A stretch of DNA of 35,042 nt from Promethearchaeota archaeon (GCA_016840545.1 JAEOSD010000007.1:1-35042), one strand, 5' to 3'. Counted from the first letter of the stretch, positions 1 through 9,210 are shown. Translations and numbers: made by a program. The notes: generated from the sequence alone by a model not told the origin.

Positions 1-77
1 AATTTGAGTTAAATTTAGCAAGAAAATTGATGATGGAGAAATATTCAAAGGATAATTGGTTAAAGAAATATGAGTAA
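1..77 (+). CDS. 3' end of a gene cut by the window edge, possibly lipoate-ligase-like
   Basis: From base 3 a frame stays open for 24 codons and ends at TAA 75-77. The peptide ends in EKYSKDNWLKKYE. Its stop overlaps the start of the next gene as ATGAGTAA, the same 8-nt overlap style (ATGAATAA) seen between the next two genes, which supports a real translationally coupled gene. The KYS-x-D-x-W pattern recalls the C-terminal tail of lipoate-protein ligases (LplA/LplB), which would fit a lipoyl-synthase-like radical SAM neighbour. So short a fragment cannot prove this. Confidence 0.45.
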   Translation, partial: FELNLARKLMMEKYSKDNWLKKYE

Positions 78-1140
78 ACCGAAGAATTTATTAGATAAAT
101 TTAAAAATGGAAACCCCTCTTGGTCTGATTACTCGAGATTTTTAGACTTAAAAGCGATTGAGGTGAATCCTTTTTTTGCAGTTGCTTTAGAATTAAAAAA
201 CAAGAATTTTGGCAATCAAATAAAGATTTACATACCAGATAAGAGATTTCCAGCTATTAGCATAACTGGAGATGATTGTGCTCTAGAATGTGAACATTGT
301 AACAAGAAATACCTTAAAGGAATGAATAAAATTCTTAATAAAGATGATTTAGAGAGATTTTTATTAAATCATTTCGAAAAAGGAGGAGTTGGTGCGCTAA
401 TATCAGGAGGATGTGAACCAGATGGTTCTGTTCCCCTATTAAGATTCTTAGGTTCAATCAGGTTAATAAAGGAGAAAACTAATTTGATAATAAACACACA
501 TACTGGGTTATTAAATGAAGAAACTGCTAAAAAGTTAGCTGAAGCACGAGTAGATATTGTTTCATTTGATGTAACTATGGATGAGGAGGTAATCAAAAAA
601 ATTTACCATTTAAATAAAGATCCTGAAGATTATAAAAAATCTATTGAGTATCTAAAAAGTTATAATTTAAATATTGTCCCTCATATTTGTATTGGGTTAT
701 TTTATGGGAAAATACATAAAGAATTAGAGGCAATAAAATTTCTTAAAGAATCTGGGGTTAATCCTTCTTTGATTGTTTTAATTGCATTAATCCCACCTAA
801 AGATTCTAATACTAAATTTATCAGACTCAATCCAATTGATATAGCAAAGGTAATTGCAGTAATTAGGTTTGTTTTCCCTAATACTGAAATTTCTCTTGGG
901 TGCATGAGACCAAGGGGAAAGGCAAAAATACAAATTGAAAAATCTGCAATTTTGGCTGGAATAACGAGAATAGAAATTCCTTCAATTGAAACTTTAAAGT
1001 GGTTAAAGCAAAAATATCCCGATATTAAGTTTAAATTTTTTTCTGCATGTTGCGCAATTCCTGAACAGTTTGAAAAGTATGCTAAAAGTAAAGAATTTGA
1101 TTTGAAAAAATATAAAGAATTTGACTCTTATCATGAATAA
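70..1140 (+). CDS. radical SAM enzyme, COG1856-like (possible lipoyl synthase partner)
   Basis: A 356-residue protein with the canonical radical SAM cluster motif CX3CX2C at Cys70, Cys74 and Cys77 (DDCALECEHCNKKY), followed by an SGGCEPDG segment near residue 113, a glycine-rich SAM-contacting strand typical of the fold. Additional cysteines in the C-terminal part (Cys278 in GCMRPRG, Cys327-Cys328 in SACCA) could bind an auxiliary Fe-S cluster. The pattern resembles the COG1856 group of biotin-synthase-like archaeal proteins. From memory, two-component archaeal lipoyl synthases (LipS1/LipS2) come from such groups, but I cannot verify the assignment. It is not CofG or CofH: their NxxNxTNxCxxxCxFC context is missing, even though the next two genes make F420. 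The ATG at 70 overlaps the upstream stop, and its own stop overlaps the cofE start (ATGAATAA), so this is a coupled operon. Confidence 0.8.
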   Translation: MSKPKNLLDKFKNGNPSWSDYSRFLDLKAIEVNPFFAVALELKNKNFGNQIKIYIPDKRFPAISITGDDCALECEHCNKKYLKGMNKILNKDDLERFLLNHFEKGGVGALISGGCEPDGSVPLLRFLGSIRLIKEKTNLIINTHTGLLNEETAKKLAEARVDIVSFDVTMDEEVIKKIYHLNKDPEDYKKSIEYLKSYNLNIVPHICIGLFYGKIHKELEAIKFLKESGVNPSLIVLIALIPPKDSNTKFIRLNPIDIAKVIAVIRFVFPNTEISLGCMRPRGKAKIQIEKSAILAGITRIEIPSIETLKWLKQKYPDIKFKFFSACCAIPEQFEKYAKSKEFDLKKYKEFDSYHE

Positions 1141-2542
1141 AAAAATCGAGTTAATAGGATTAGAGAATTTTCCTCTTATAAAAGCTGGAGATAATATTGC
1201 TCAAATAATTTTTAAAAAATTAAATGAAAATAATATTTCATTACAAAATGGAGATATTCTTGTCATAGCACAAACTATTGTTTCAAAAAGCATTGGAAGA
1301 ATTAGAGATTTAAAAAAAATTAAACCAAGCAAGAAAGCAATTGAAATTTACAATAGAATAACTCCTAAAGAAAAAAAAGTTCATATGCCAATAAAAAGCC
1401 CTGAACTTATTCAAGCAATTTTAGATGAAACAGAAGTTATATTAAAAACTGAGCATGTTTTAGTAGTTGAAACTAAACACGGATTTGTTTGTGCCAATGC
1501 AGGTATTGATAAATCTAACATTGAGGGAGAGAATAATATTGGCTTATTACCAGAAAATCCTGATGAAGAAGCAAATAAGATACGCTCTTCTCTAAACAAA
1601 TTAACTGGAAAAGATTTAGCAATAATAATTTCTGATTCTTTTGGGCGTCCTTTCAGGGTTGGAGCAACAGGAGTAGCATTGGGAGTTTCTGGAATTAATC
1701 CAATTCTGGATAAAAGGGGTGTAAAAGATTTATTTGGGTATGAATTACAGAGCACAATTATAGGTCAGGTTGATAATTTGGCATCATCAGCTCAATTAGT
1801 TATGGGAGAGGCTGATGAAGGTTTACCTGTAGTGATAATTAGGGATTATAAATTTGATTTGGTAAAGAAAACATCTATTTCTGCAATTTTAAGAGATAAA
1901 AATCTGGACTTATTCAGAAAAAGAGCTTCAGAAGAAGATTTTGTTGATCTTTTAAAATCAAGAAGAAGTTATAAGTTGGAATTTAGTTCAGAAGATGTTG
2001 ATAAAAAAATGATTGAAGAATGCATTGATATAGCTCGTTGGGCTCCAAGTGCACATAATGGACAGTTTTGGCGCTACATAATTTTGGAAAAATCCAAGCT
2101 TCGCGAAGATCTCATTATTAAAATGAATGAAAAATTACGAAAAGATTTATTGAATGATGGCAAATCAGAAACTTTCATAAAAAATAAAATTGCAAGCACA
2201 AAAAATCAATTCTTAAAAGCATCATACTTAATTTTACTCTGTTTAGATAAATCTAATTTTGAAAAATATCCTGATCCTAATCGTAATCAAAATGAGTTCA
2301 TTATGCAGATTCAGAGTGTCAGCGCATCAGCAACATATTTATTGTTAGCTCTAGAATCTAAAGGTTTAGCGGCATGTTGGTATTGTGCTCCATTATTTGC
2401 TAAGCATATTGTGAAAGAAGTGTTAAATTTACCAGAATCTTATTATCCAATTGCTTTTTTCACCACGGGGTATTCAATAAAAATACCTCCTATTCCAAAA
2501 AGAAAGAAATTAGAGGATATAGTATATAAGTTAAATCAGTAA
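1133..2542 (+). CDS. cofE: F420:gamma-glutamyl ligase fused to a nitroreductase-type FMN domain (FbiB-like)
   Basis: The N-terminal ~245 residues are CofE: near the start QNGDILVIAQTIVSKSIGR, then HGFVCANAGIDKSN, IISDSFGRPFRVGATGVALG and a GEADEGLPVVIIR end. CofE adds glutamates to F420-0 using GTP. From about residue 265 a nitroreductase-family domain follows (LLKSRRSYKLEFS, then IARWAPSAHNGQFWRYI, an FMN-binding pattern; C-terminal GLAACWYCAPLFA). The two-domain order is that of actinobacterial FbiB, where the FMN domain reduces dehydro-F420-0. Methanogen CofE is a single domain. A TTG at 1121 would add four residues, but ATG 1133 is preferred because it overlaps the previous stop by 8 nt. 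Length ~469 residues, as for FbiB. cofD follows 12 nt downstream. Confidence 0.93.
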   Translation: MNKKIELIGLENFPLIKAGDNIAQIIFKKLNENNISLQNGDILVIAQTIVSKSIGRIRDLKKIKPSKKAIEIYNRITPKEKKVHMPIKSPELIQAILDETEVILKTEHVLVVETKHGFVCANAGIDKSNIEGENNIGLLPENPDEEANKIRSSLNKLTGKDLAIIISDSFGRPFRVGATGVALGVSGINPILDKRGVKDLFGYELQSTIIGQVDNLASSAQLVMGEADEGLPVVIIRDYKFDLVKKTSISAILRDKNLDLFRKRASEEDFVDLLKSRRSYKLEFSSEDVDKKMIEECIDIARWAPSAHNGQFWRYIILEKSKLREDLIIKMNEKLRKDLLNDGKSETFIKNKIASTKNQFLKASYLILLCLDKSNFEKYPDPNRNQNEFIMQIQSVSASATYLLLALESKGLAACWYCAPLFAKHIVKEVLNLPESYYPIAFFTTGYSIKIPPIPKRKKLEDIVYKLNQ

Positions 2543-2554
2543 AAAGTAGTCAAA

Positions 2555-3490
2555 ATGAAAGATTATTTTTATTTAGTGCTGGCTGGTGGAGTTGGTGCGG
2601 CAAAATTTATTGATGGCTTATCAAATGTAATTTCTCAAGAAAAGTTTAAAGTGTTAATAAATACAGGTGATGATATTGACTTATTCGGTTTGAAAATTTG
2701 CCCAGATATAGATATTATTACCTATTCGTTAGCAAATGTAGTGGATAGAGAAAAGGGATGGGGTTATTTTAATGAAACATTTAATTGTTTAAGTGTTTTA
2801 AAAAAATATTATCAATTTAAGTGGTTTAATCTTGGTGACAAAGATTTAGCAACACACATTTTTCGAACAGACTTATTGAAACAGGGATTTACTAAGGCAG
2901 AAGTTACTTCATTGATTAGTAAGAAATTAGGAATAAAAGCTCATCTTATCCCTATGTGTAATGAAGATGTTCAGACAATTATTAACATAGGTTCGGAATC
3001 AATACATTTTGAAGAATACTATATAAAGCATAATTGTGAACCTGAAATTAAGGGCATACAATTTGAGGGAATTCATGAGGCAAACCCAGTTAAAAATGTT
3101 TTGAAATATATTAGGGAAGCAAAGAGAATAATAATAAGTCCATCAAATCCAATAGTATCAATTGGAACAATTCTACAAGTTAAAGGAATCAAAGAAACAT
3201 TGAGAAAAGTGAAAAGTAAAGTATTTGGGATATCACCAATAATAAAAGGCACAACCATCAAAGGTCCAGCTGATAAAATGATGAGATACCTCGGTTTAGA
3301 AGCCTCATGTGTAGGTGTCGCAAAATATTATCAAGATTTCTTAGGTCACTTTGTAATTGATAATATGGATTGTCATTTAAAATCAAAAATAGAAGAATTA
3401 GATATAAAAACTTATTGTTTTGATACAATAATGGAAAATTTGGATAAAAAAAAGAAATTGGCTCAATTTATAATTGATATTCACAATTAA
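2555..3490 (+). CDS. cofD: 2-phospholactate/phosphoenolpyruvate transferase CofD (F420-0 synthesis)
   Basis: A 311-residue protein of normal CofD length. It begins with the family's nucleotide-binding loop LAGGVGAAKFIDGL (commonly GGxGGAK; here one Gly is Ala). It continues with LINTGDDIDLFGLKICPDIDI, FNLGDKDLATHIFRT, IISPSNPIVSIGTIL and a C-terminal GLEASCVGVAKYY block, all CofD signatures. CofD transfers a phospholactyl or phosphoenolpyruvyl group from its guanylylated donor to the deazaflavin Fo. It lies 12 nt after the CofE-nitroreductase gene, so probably in the same transcript. Its stop is only 6 nt from the stop of the convergent gene on the other strand. No gene for CofC or for Fo synthase is in this window. 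Confidence 0.93.
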   Translation: MKDYFYLVLAGGVGAAKFIDGLSNVISQEKFKVLINTGDDIDLFGLKICPDIDIITYSLANVVDREKGWGYFNETFNCLSVLKKYYQFKWFNLGDKDLATHIFRTDLLKQGFTKAEVTSLISKKLGIKAHLIPMCNEDVQTIINIGSESIHFEEYYIKHNCEPEIKGIQFEGIHEANPVKNVLKYIREAKRIIISPSNPIVSIGTILQVKGIKETLRKVKSKVFGISPIIKGTTIKGPADKMMRYLGLEASCVGVAKYYQDFLGHFVIDNMDCHLKSKIEELDIKTYCFDTIMENLDKKKKLAQFIIDIHN

Positions 3491-3496
3491 ATATGA

Positions 3497-4945
3497 TTAA
3501 GTAACTGCTTCCTCTGCTTTCACTTCTTCTTTAGCTTCTTTTTCCTTTATATCTTCTTTCTTTACATAATCTCCAACAGATGTTAGAATTTCTTTGATTC
3601 TTCCCTCTTGTTGAAGTCTGATAATTAAATTCCTATGTTTAATAAAGGAAACAATTTTAGATACAATTGGAAAAATTAACATTATTGGTAACAATAAGAG
3701 TAAGATAATTTCTGGCGAAAACATTACCACACTCTCTGTGATTGCAGGAGGTAAGTTAAATACGTCTTCTAAGAACCATTTTGGATGGATAATGATAAAA
3801 CTTATAATAATAAGTACAACAAGACGAATCAGAATATTTAAAAAAGTGGATAATGCTAAACTTTGTGCTCTAGGTGCAGATGATCTGGCTGTTAATGTAT
3901 CTTGAGCTTCAATATCTTCACGATAAAGTCTCTCGACATATCTTCCCAGTCGTCTTGTTTTAGATGCTGCAGTTACTAATTTTTTCTCTTCTTCCTCTAA
4001 TTTCCTTTTTTCAATCATTTCTTTAATATATGAAAACTTTTCACTTGTTTTGGCAAAGAATTTACTTATTGTTGTTTTCTCTCCAATTTCTAGCTCTTCC
4101 ATTCTACTTTTGGCTTCTTCTTTAATTTTTTCCACGTTTGCAGTAATATAATGGGATTCACTCTTCAAAATTTCTAATTGAATTTCTAGTCTATCACTTC
4201 TTTCTAATGAAGGTCTTGTAACTGTTTCTGTATAATTAATTTGAAACGCTAATTCTATATACAGATAGGATATAATTGCGAGTAGTATGACTGGACTTGC
4301 CAGAAAAAGAAAGAAATTATCTATTGGAATTGAATTTAAAGATGGGTCTAGAGGATTTGGTAAATCTTCCAGATATTCAATTGAAACATGAAATAAATCT
4401 AACAGTTCATTAAAACCAGAAAAAATTAGGGGTACAATAATCATTAGAACTAATGCCCCTACAGCGATTAAGTCGTGTTTTGGGTTTGTTTTTAAAAATG
4501 TTCTAATTGCATAAATAATTGAAATAACAAATAATAATTGAAAAAGGATTAAATAAAAATCTCCAAAGAAGATTGAAATTTCATTTAAAATTAAATCTGG
4601 AATTTGATTTAAATCTGGTGTAGTTCCATCAGGAAAAGTGAACCAAAGATTTAAGAAGTTCTTAAAAAATCCATCTATGAAACTAAACATGAAGTCCCGA
4701 TTAATGAATGGAAGAAAAACGGTTGTTGCGATGAAAGCACAACCTATTGCTATTATATATGCTCCCGCAAAAATGATGAAGGTAAAAATGTTTTTAATAC
4801 TATCGATAAACGAAAATAAGGCAAATTCACCATCAGAAGTAAAGAGTACTTCATTAAAGTCGAATATAGAGAGAAAAACTAATATTAGCCAAACAAAAAT
4901 CAGAGCATTGATTATCTTTAATATTTTTAAATAATATCTTACCAT
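3497..4945 (-). CDS. polytopic membrane protein with central coiled coil, last gene of the MoxR/DUF58 cluster
   Basis: I do not recognise a named family. The 482-residue protein has about five hydrophobic segments in the first half (around residues 10-30, 48-78, 125-148, 157-180 and 205-232). A highly charged, probably cytosolic helical region of roughly 130 residues follows (EKIKEEAKSRMEELE, then EMIEKRKLEEEEKK). Two more membrane segments lie near residues 370-395 and 405-437. It ends in an acidic/lysine tail (KEKEAKEEVKAEEAVT). Its ATG lies two bases after the DUF58 stop, so the two are almost certainly co-translated. By position it may link the DUF58/MoxR cytosolic machinery to the membrane; that role is inference from context. 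Confidence 0.8.
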   Translation of the reverse strand: MVRYYLKILKIINALIFVWLILVFLSIFDFNEVLFTSDGEFALFSFIDSIKNIFTFIIFAGAYIIAIGCAFIATTVFLPFINRDFMFSFIDGFFKNFLNLWFTFPDGTTPDLNQIPDLILNEISIFFGDFYLILFQLLFVISIIYAIRTFLKTNPKHDLIAVGALVLMIIVPLIFSGFNELLDLFHVSIEYLEDLPNPLDPSLNSIPIDNFFLFLASPVILLAIISYLYIELAFQINYTETVTRPSLERSDRLEIQLEILKSESHYITANVEKIKEEAKSRMEELEIGEKTTISKFFAKTSEKFSYIKEMIEKRKLEEEEKKLVTAASKTRRLGRYVERLYREDIEAQDTLTARSSAPRAQSLALSTFLNILIRLVVLIIISFIIIHPKWFLEDVFNLPPAITESVVMFSPEIILLLLLPIMLIFPIVSKIVSFIKHRNLIIRLQQEGRIKEILTSVGDYVKKEDIKEKEAKEEVKAEEAVT

Positions 4946-4947
4946 AT

Positions 4948-6237
4948 CTAAAACGCCTTTCCTTTTTTCTTTGCCTCCATATAAGTACCTAATACTTGGG
5001 TCATCATATCATCAGGACCTACTGTTACAATATTAATTCCAAGATTTCGAATATCTTGCTTAACTTTTAGAATATGTTCCATCATCTCTTCACTGATGGC
5101 TTCTGCTAAAGCTTTATCTGTTGTAGATAAATCAATTTCATGAATCTCAAACCAAGGACTAAATGGGTTAATGATTATAATCGAGTGGTTGAATGGAACT
5201 AACTTCCTTATACCTTGGCCGATTTCTTTAATAGGTGATTCTAAATCTGATATATAGAAGATTAAACTGCGTTTTTGAAAACGCCTGATAAAATAGTCCA
5301 TTCCTTCAACTATTCTATTTTTTCCTTCAGGCTTAATTTTTGCCACAAAATCTAATACCTGATAAAAATGATCTTCTCCCTTTCCTGGTTTCAAAAATTG
5401 CATATTCTTTTTATCTGAAAATGTAAATACTCCAACGCTATCTCTACGTGTTAGCGCAACTTTTGTTAAAAGCATACCTGCTCTTATAGCATATTCAAAT
5501 TTTGTATTTTCAATAGCACCTCCTGCCATAGAATTTGACGAGTCAATAACAATCATGACAGTAATATCTCGTTCACTTTCGTATTCTTTTACAATTAATT
5601 GTTGAGTACGAGCACTTGCTTTCCAGTCTATTAGTCTGAATTGATCTCCAAAAACATACTTCCTCATACCATAAAATTCTGAACCGAGCCCTTTTTGCTT
5701 AGATCTTTGTAAACCATAGTTTAGTTGCAGAGATCTTTTAGATCCTAAAATTTCAATCTTTTTAATATCTTCATAAGGGGGATAAACTAATATATCTGAA
5801 ACACTGTCGGGAACTATTCGTTCTTCTGAATTAAATCCAAGTCTGTCTTTTACAGTAATTGAGAGTGGACCCAACGGATATTCTCCTCTAACTTTTGGCT
5901 CAAGAACATATGAGAATTTAATTAAACCTTTGGGGCCAATACGGGTAGAAATAAAATTTTCTCCTAAAACTAATCTAAAAAGTTCTGGATTATAATAATC
6001 TCGAATCTCAAGAAAATCAAAACTATTTTTTCCAGTATTTTCAACCACTACTTTTACATGAACAAAGTCATCTTTAAAGACCTTTTCTTTCTCTAACTCA
6101 CGATGTACACGTAATTCTTCTACATTCATTTTCCAATAAAAAGCTGGCAGGCTAATTATTGTACTAAATAATAAAAGAATGGCGAAATATATCAAATAAT
6201 AATTTACAAATGCAAATCCAGCTGTCAGAAAAAACAC
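4948..6237 (-). CDS. DUF58 protein with von Willebrand A domain
   Basis: A 429-residue protein. Residues ~8-36 form one or two N-terminal membrane segments, followed by a beta-rich region (HVKVVVENTG, SITVKDRLGF). The DUF58 signature lies at about residues 184-222 (GSEFYGMRKYVFGDQFRLID, then WKASAR and KEYESE). A vWA domain begins there with an intact metal-binding MIDAS motif, DSSNS at residues 232-236. DUF58 proteins are the habitual partners of MoxR AAA+ ATPases, acting as substrate adaptors or metal-dependent binding proteins on the cytosolic side. The start is a GTG; no ATG lies in frame before the upstream TGA, and a purine-rich GGAGG sits about 25-30 nt upstream, so the exact start is uncertain. 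MoxR precedes it by 118 nt. Confidence 0.9.
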   Translation of the reverse strand: MFFLTAGFAFVNYYLIYFAILLLFSTIISLPAFYWKMNVEELRVHRELEKEKVFKDDFVHVKVVVENTGKNSFDFLEIRDYYNPELFRLVLGENFISTRIGPKGLIKFSYVLEPKVRGEYPLGPLSITVKDRLGFNSEERIVPDSVSDILVYPPYEDIKKIEILGSKRSLQLNYGLQRSKQKGLGSEFYGMRKYVFGDQFRLIDWKASARTQQLIVKEYESERDITVMIVIDSSNSMAGGAIENTKFEYAIRAGMLLTKVALTRRDSVGVFTFSDKKNMQFLKPGKGEDHFYQVLDFVAKIKPEGKNRIVEGMDYFIRRFQKRSLIFYISDLESPIKEIGQGIRKLVPFNHSIIIINPFSPWFEIHEIDLSTTDKALAEAISEEMMEHILKVKQDIRNLGINIVTVGPDDMMTQVLGTYMEAKKKGKAF

Positions 6238-6355
6238 TGAAAATAGAATTAAGGTTCTTCCTTTTCCTCCAAAAATTTCATTTCACCATTCTTTTAGTTA
6301 TTTTCCTATACAAAATTTTCCAATATTTTAATTTATTATGATAGAGTGTCTTGAA

Positions 6356-7336
6356 TTAGATTGGAATTGGTATTTCTTCTATAATGTTTTTAATTACTGA
6401 TCTAACATCTAAACCTTCCAACTCTGCTTCCGGCTTCAATAAAATACGATGATTTAATGCTGGGACTACTAACGCTCGTACATCGTCTGGTGTAACGTAT
6501 TGGCGACCTAAAATCGATGCTCGTGCTTTAGCACACTTCATTAATACCAAGCTAGCTCTTGGGCCTGCACCCATACTCAATTGTGGGTGGTTCCGTGTCT
6601 TTAAAATTATGTCTCTAATATATTTCAATATTCTGTCATCAATATAAACGAGATTCATCAGTTTCTGAGCAGCAAGTATTTCTTGAGAGCTTGTAATTTG
6701 CTCTACAGAAGGAGATTCGCCAGAAATTTGTCTTCTCATAATTTCTACCTCTCCATCCTCTTCAGGGTAATCAAGCCATACCTTCATGAGAAATCTATCT
6801 AATTGTGCTTCTGGTAAAGGGTAGGTACCCTCCATTTCAATAGGGTTCTCAGTAGCTAGAACTATGAAAGGCTTTTCTAAAGGCAAAGTTGTACCCTCTA
6901 TTGTTACTTGACGCTCAGCCATAGCTTCTAATAATGCTGCTTGAGTTTTGGGTGCACTTCTATTTATTTCATCGGCTAAAACCACATTTGCGAAAATTGG
7001 TCCTTTTTGAAGTACAAATGTCCCTTCTTCTTGAGAGAAGATTTTCGTGCCAGTGATGTCTGCTGGGAGTAGATCGGGAGTAAACTGAACCCGTCTAAAA
7101 CCAATTCCAAGCGTTTTAGCGAAAGTTTTGGCCATAACAGTCTTTCCTAGACCGGGTACTCCTTCAAGAAGTACATGTCCATTTACTAGAAGTGCTATAA
7201 AGAGTTCTTGCAAGATTTCTCCATAACCGACGATTACCCGCGAAACCTCGCTCAAAACTTCTTGTGCCATCTCTCGAATGGGAGCGACATCAAGTTCCTC
7301 TCTTTCATAATATTTTGCTTTATCTGGGGCTTCCAT
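6356..7336 (-). CDS. MoxR family AAA+ ATPase
   Basis: A 326-residue protein, full length for MoxR. Walker A is GVPGLGKT (59-66); Walker B is VLADEI with Asp122-Glu123, in the family-typical context VVLADEINRSAPKTQAALLE. TENPIEMEGTYPLPEAQLDR is the sensor/arginine-finger region. The C-terminal lid carries the LVVPALNHRI block. MoxR ATPases are cytosolic chaperone-like hexamers that help fold, insert cofactors into or remodel partner complexes, usually with a vWA/DUF58 protein encoded next door, exactly as here. It is the most strongly conserved member of the cluster. The ATG is preceded by an A-rich stretch without a clear ribosome binding site. Confidence 0.96.
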   Translation of the reverse strand: MEAPDKAKYYEREELDVAPIREMAQEVLSEVSRVIVGYGEILQELFIALLVNGHVLLEGVPGLGKTVMAKTFAKTLGIGFRRVQFTPDLLPADITGTKIFSQEEGTFVLQKGPIFANVVLADEINRSAPKTQAALLEAMAERQVTIEGTTLPLEKPFIVLATENPIEMEGTYPLPEAQLDRFLMKVWLDYPEEDGEVEIMRRQISGESPSVEQITSSQEILAAQKLMNLVYIDDRILKYIRDIILKTRNHPQLSMGAGPRASLVLMKCAKARASILGRQYVTPDDVRALVVPALNHRILLKPEAELEGLDVRSVIKNIIEEIPIPI

Positions 7337-7405
7337 TTTTTTTCACATTTTTTTTTTTTATTTTTTTAACTAATTTAATTTGGTTATCATGATTAATTTT
7401 CTAAC

Positions 7406-9157
7406 TTATACATTATTAACAACCCATTCCATCTCAAAGAACAGGTTTTCAAAATCTTCTTCATTTTTAACTTTAGATTTACCTTCTTTAATAGGTAGTA
7501 TTCGATCCATAAATTTAGAGATTCTTTTAATTTTTACTTTAGTAATGCTAGGTTCTTTAGAGACTGCCAATTCAACAACATTTTTAGTTGTTATATTTCC
7601 ACCTTTTAATTGAGCATTCAATTTACGCTCTAATCTTCTATATAATAATTTTAGAGCTTTACCATATTCACTTTTATTCCTAAACCATTCTATTTTTTGG
7701 GCAAAATAAGACGAAGTTCTAAATTTTTCTCTTTCTTCTATTTGTTCTTGCTTTTTTGCTTTCTTCTTTTCTGCTTTTTCATCTTTTTTCGGTAAATACT
7801 TTCTTAATGTATAGACTGCTAGAAGAGGGTATATCCAAGCAGTTATTGGATTGGTAGAAAGGTGAACAACATATTGAATAATAAAACCAAAAAGTCCAGC
7901 AGAAGTTAAATCTCTTGAATATTCGGGGCGGATGTGAGCTTCATCAAATGCAACGACCCAATTGTCCTTATTTTCCCCAAAAGTGAGCCAATCTACAATA
8001 TTTATCCCAAATTGACGATTATCATAGCCTGGATTATTTATCAATTCATTATTAAATAAACTTGCATCGGCAGCCACAAAGAAGCGCCCATTTCCACCAA
8101 AAGCAGTTAAATCTTTGGCCATAAAGACAGCATGATAATATCCCGCTAATGGCCATTCAGTGGGAAAACCGGGTATAAAACTAGTAATCATGCTTAAATC
8201 TAGATAATCATCTTCATACTTATACATATGATCCCCGTTTTTATCAACGTAGGCAAATTTTGAAGTAGAACCTATTACATCCCAGTCAAAGACAGAAGTA
8301 AATGGTTCTCCAAGAGCACTTGATGAATGTGAAAGAATTACTTCATGTATATTATTTGTTGTTGGATGAGCTGGATCAAAACTTTCAATAACAGGAAAAT
8401 CTGGGCGAGTATCATAAGAATCATTATCTCGCAATATTCCATCGGGAAAAATTGCTACGGGAATTACTCCTTGGATATCAGGATCCAAAGCACTTGCAAT
8501 AAAAATTTCCCATAATAAGGTGCTGGTGCTGCCATGATCATGACAAATCAAAATTGAATTTTTAGTCTCATTACTAAAAAAATCTACAAAAAAGGGTACT
8601 TCAAATAACGGATTATAAAATTGATTTGGGCCTAATAATATTAATAAAACAGATTTATTCAAGCGTTGAGTTGCGCTTAAGCTAGTTTGTATTGACATAA
8701 TATTATATCCTTCCTGCTCAAGAGAATTTCTAAAATCAGAAGCTCCATTCCACTCATCATTGTATATAGAGAAATTTTGATCATTCTCTCCTTTATCAAA
8801 AATAGGACCTATTAATGGGGTTAAAATAAAAATAAAAATGGTAAGTAGTAATGCTTCTTTGTAAATGGAACCAGTTTGAACTTTTTTACGGGAGAGCGCC
8901 TCTCTTGACTTTTGTGCATAAACATTACGAAGAAAAATAGCAAATCCTATTACTAGGAAGATGGCTCCAATATAACATACGAAGGGAATATAACTTAAGT
9001 AAACTGGGGGTACTTCACCAGGATGGTTTATTTGATAAATTTCGACAAAATCTGAAATGAATATACCATAATATATTAAAAATATGGTAGAGAATACAAA
9101 AAGTATCCCTTTCGACAAATTTACATTTTTCCTTTTATTTTTCCCACTACTAGCCAT
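7406..9157 (-). CDS. DUF4350-like membrane protein with C-terminal helical domain
   Basis: The 583-residue protein has three hydrophobic segments near residues 16-38, 52-74 and 95-117. An extracytoplasmic domain of ~300 residues follows with a DUF4350/GATase-like layout: SDFRNSLEQEGYNIMSI, then a strand-rich VLLILLGPNQFYNP, and near the end VVAFDEAHIRPEYS, a conserved-looking acidic segment. A further membrane segment lies near residues 430-455 (GFIIQYVVHLSTNPITAWIY). The cytosolic tail starts with a lysine-rich linker and ends in a helical domain (~495-583). That domain resembles the small protein encoded downstream of the 522-residue gene and the tail of the 522-residue protein (pattern ALKLLYRRLERKL ... 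NVVELAV ... FMDRIL). DUF4350 genes commonly accompany MoxR, DUF58 and transglutaminase-like genes. Start ATG 9157. Confidence 0.75.
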   Translation of the reverse strand: MASSGKNKRKNVNLSKGILFVFSTIFLIYYGIFISDFVEIYQINHPGEVPPVYLSYIPFVCYIGAIFLVIGFAIFLRNVYAQKSREALSRKKVQTGSIYKEALLLTIFIFILTPLIGPIFDKGENDQNFSIYNDEWNGASDFRNSLEQEGYNIMSIQTSLSATQRLNKSVLLILLGPNQFYNPLFEVPFFVDFFSNETKNSILICHDHGSTSTLLWEIFIASALDPDIQGVIPVAIFPDGILRDNDSYDTRPDFPVIESFDPAHPTTNNIHEVILSHSSSALGEPFTSVFDWDVIGSTSKFAYVDKNGDHMYKYEDDYLDLSMITSFIPGFPTEWPLAGYYHAVFMAKDLTAFGGNGRFFVAADASLFNNELINNPGYDNRQFGINIVDWLTFGENKDNWVVAFDEAHIRPEYSRDLTSAGLFGFIIQYVVHLSTNPITAWIYPLLAVYTLRKYLPKKDEKAEKKKAKKQEQIEEREKFRTSSYFAQKIEWFRNKSEYGKALKLLYRRLERKLNAQLKGGNITTKNVVELAVSKEPSITKVKIKRISKFMDRILPIKEGKSKVKNEEDFENLFFEMEWVVNNV

Positions 9158-9210
9158 TTTTCTTCTAATTTTCTTATTTTAGATTAGTATTTCTTAGTTT
9201 TCTTAAAATT

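Noticed and set aside
70-1140. CofG/CofH (Fo synthase) as the identity of the radical SAM protein, because F420 genes follow
   Set aside because: The residues around the CX3CX2C motif and the later blocks do not match CofG/CofH; the SGGCEPDG block fits the COG1856 type better.
4638-4934. Plus-strand open frame opposite the coiled-coil membrane protein
   Set aside because: Composition is that of an antisense shadow; the minus-strand frame has clear membrane segments and operon spacing.
6249-6281. A 10-codon ORF with ribosome-binding-site-like GGTGA just upstream of the DUF58 gene
   Set aside because: Too short to support as a leader peptide; no attenuator-like structure or codon bias is visible.
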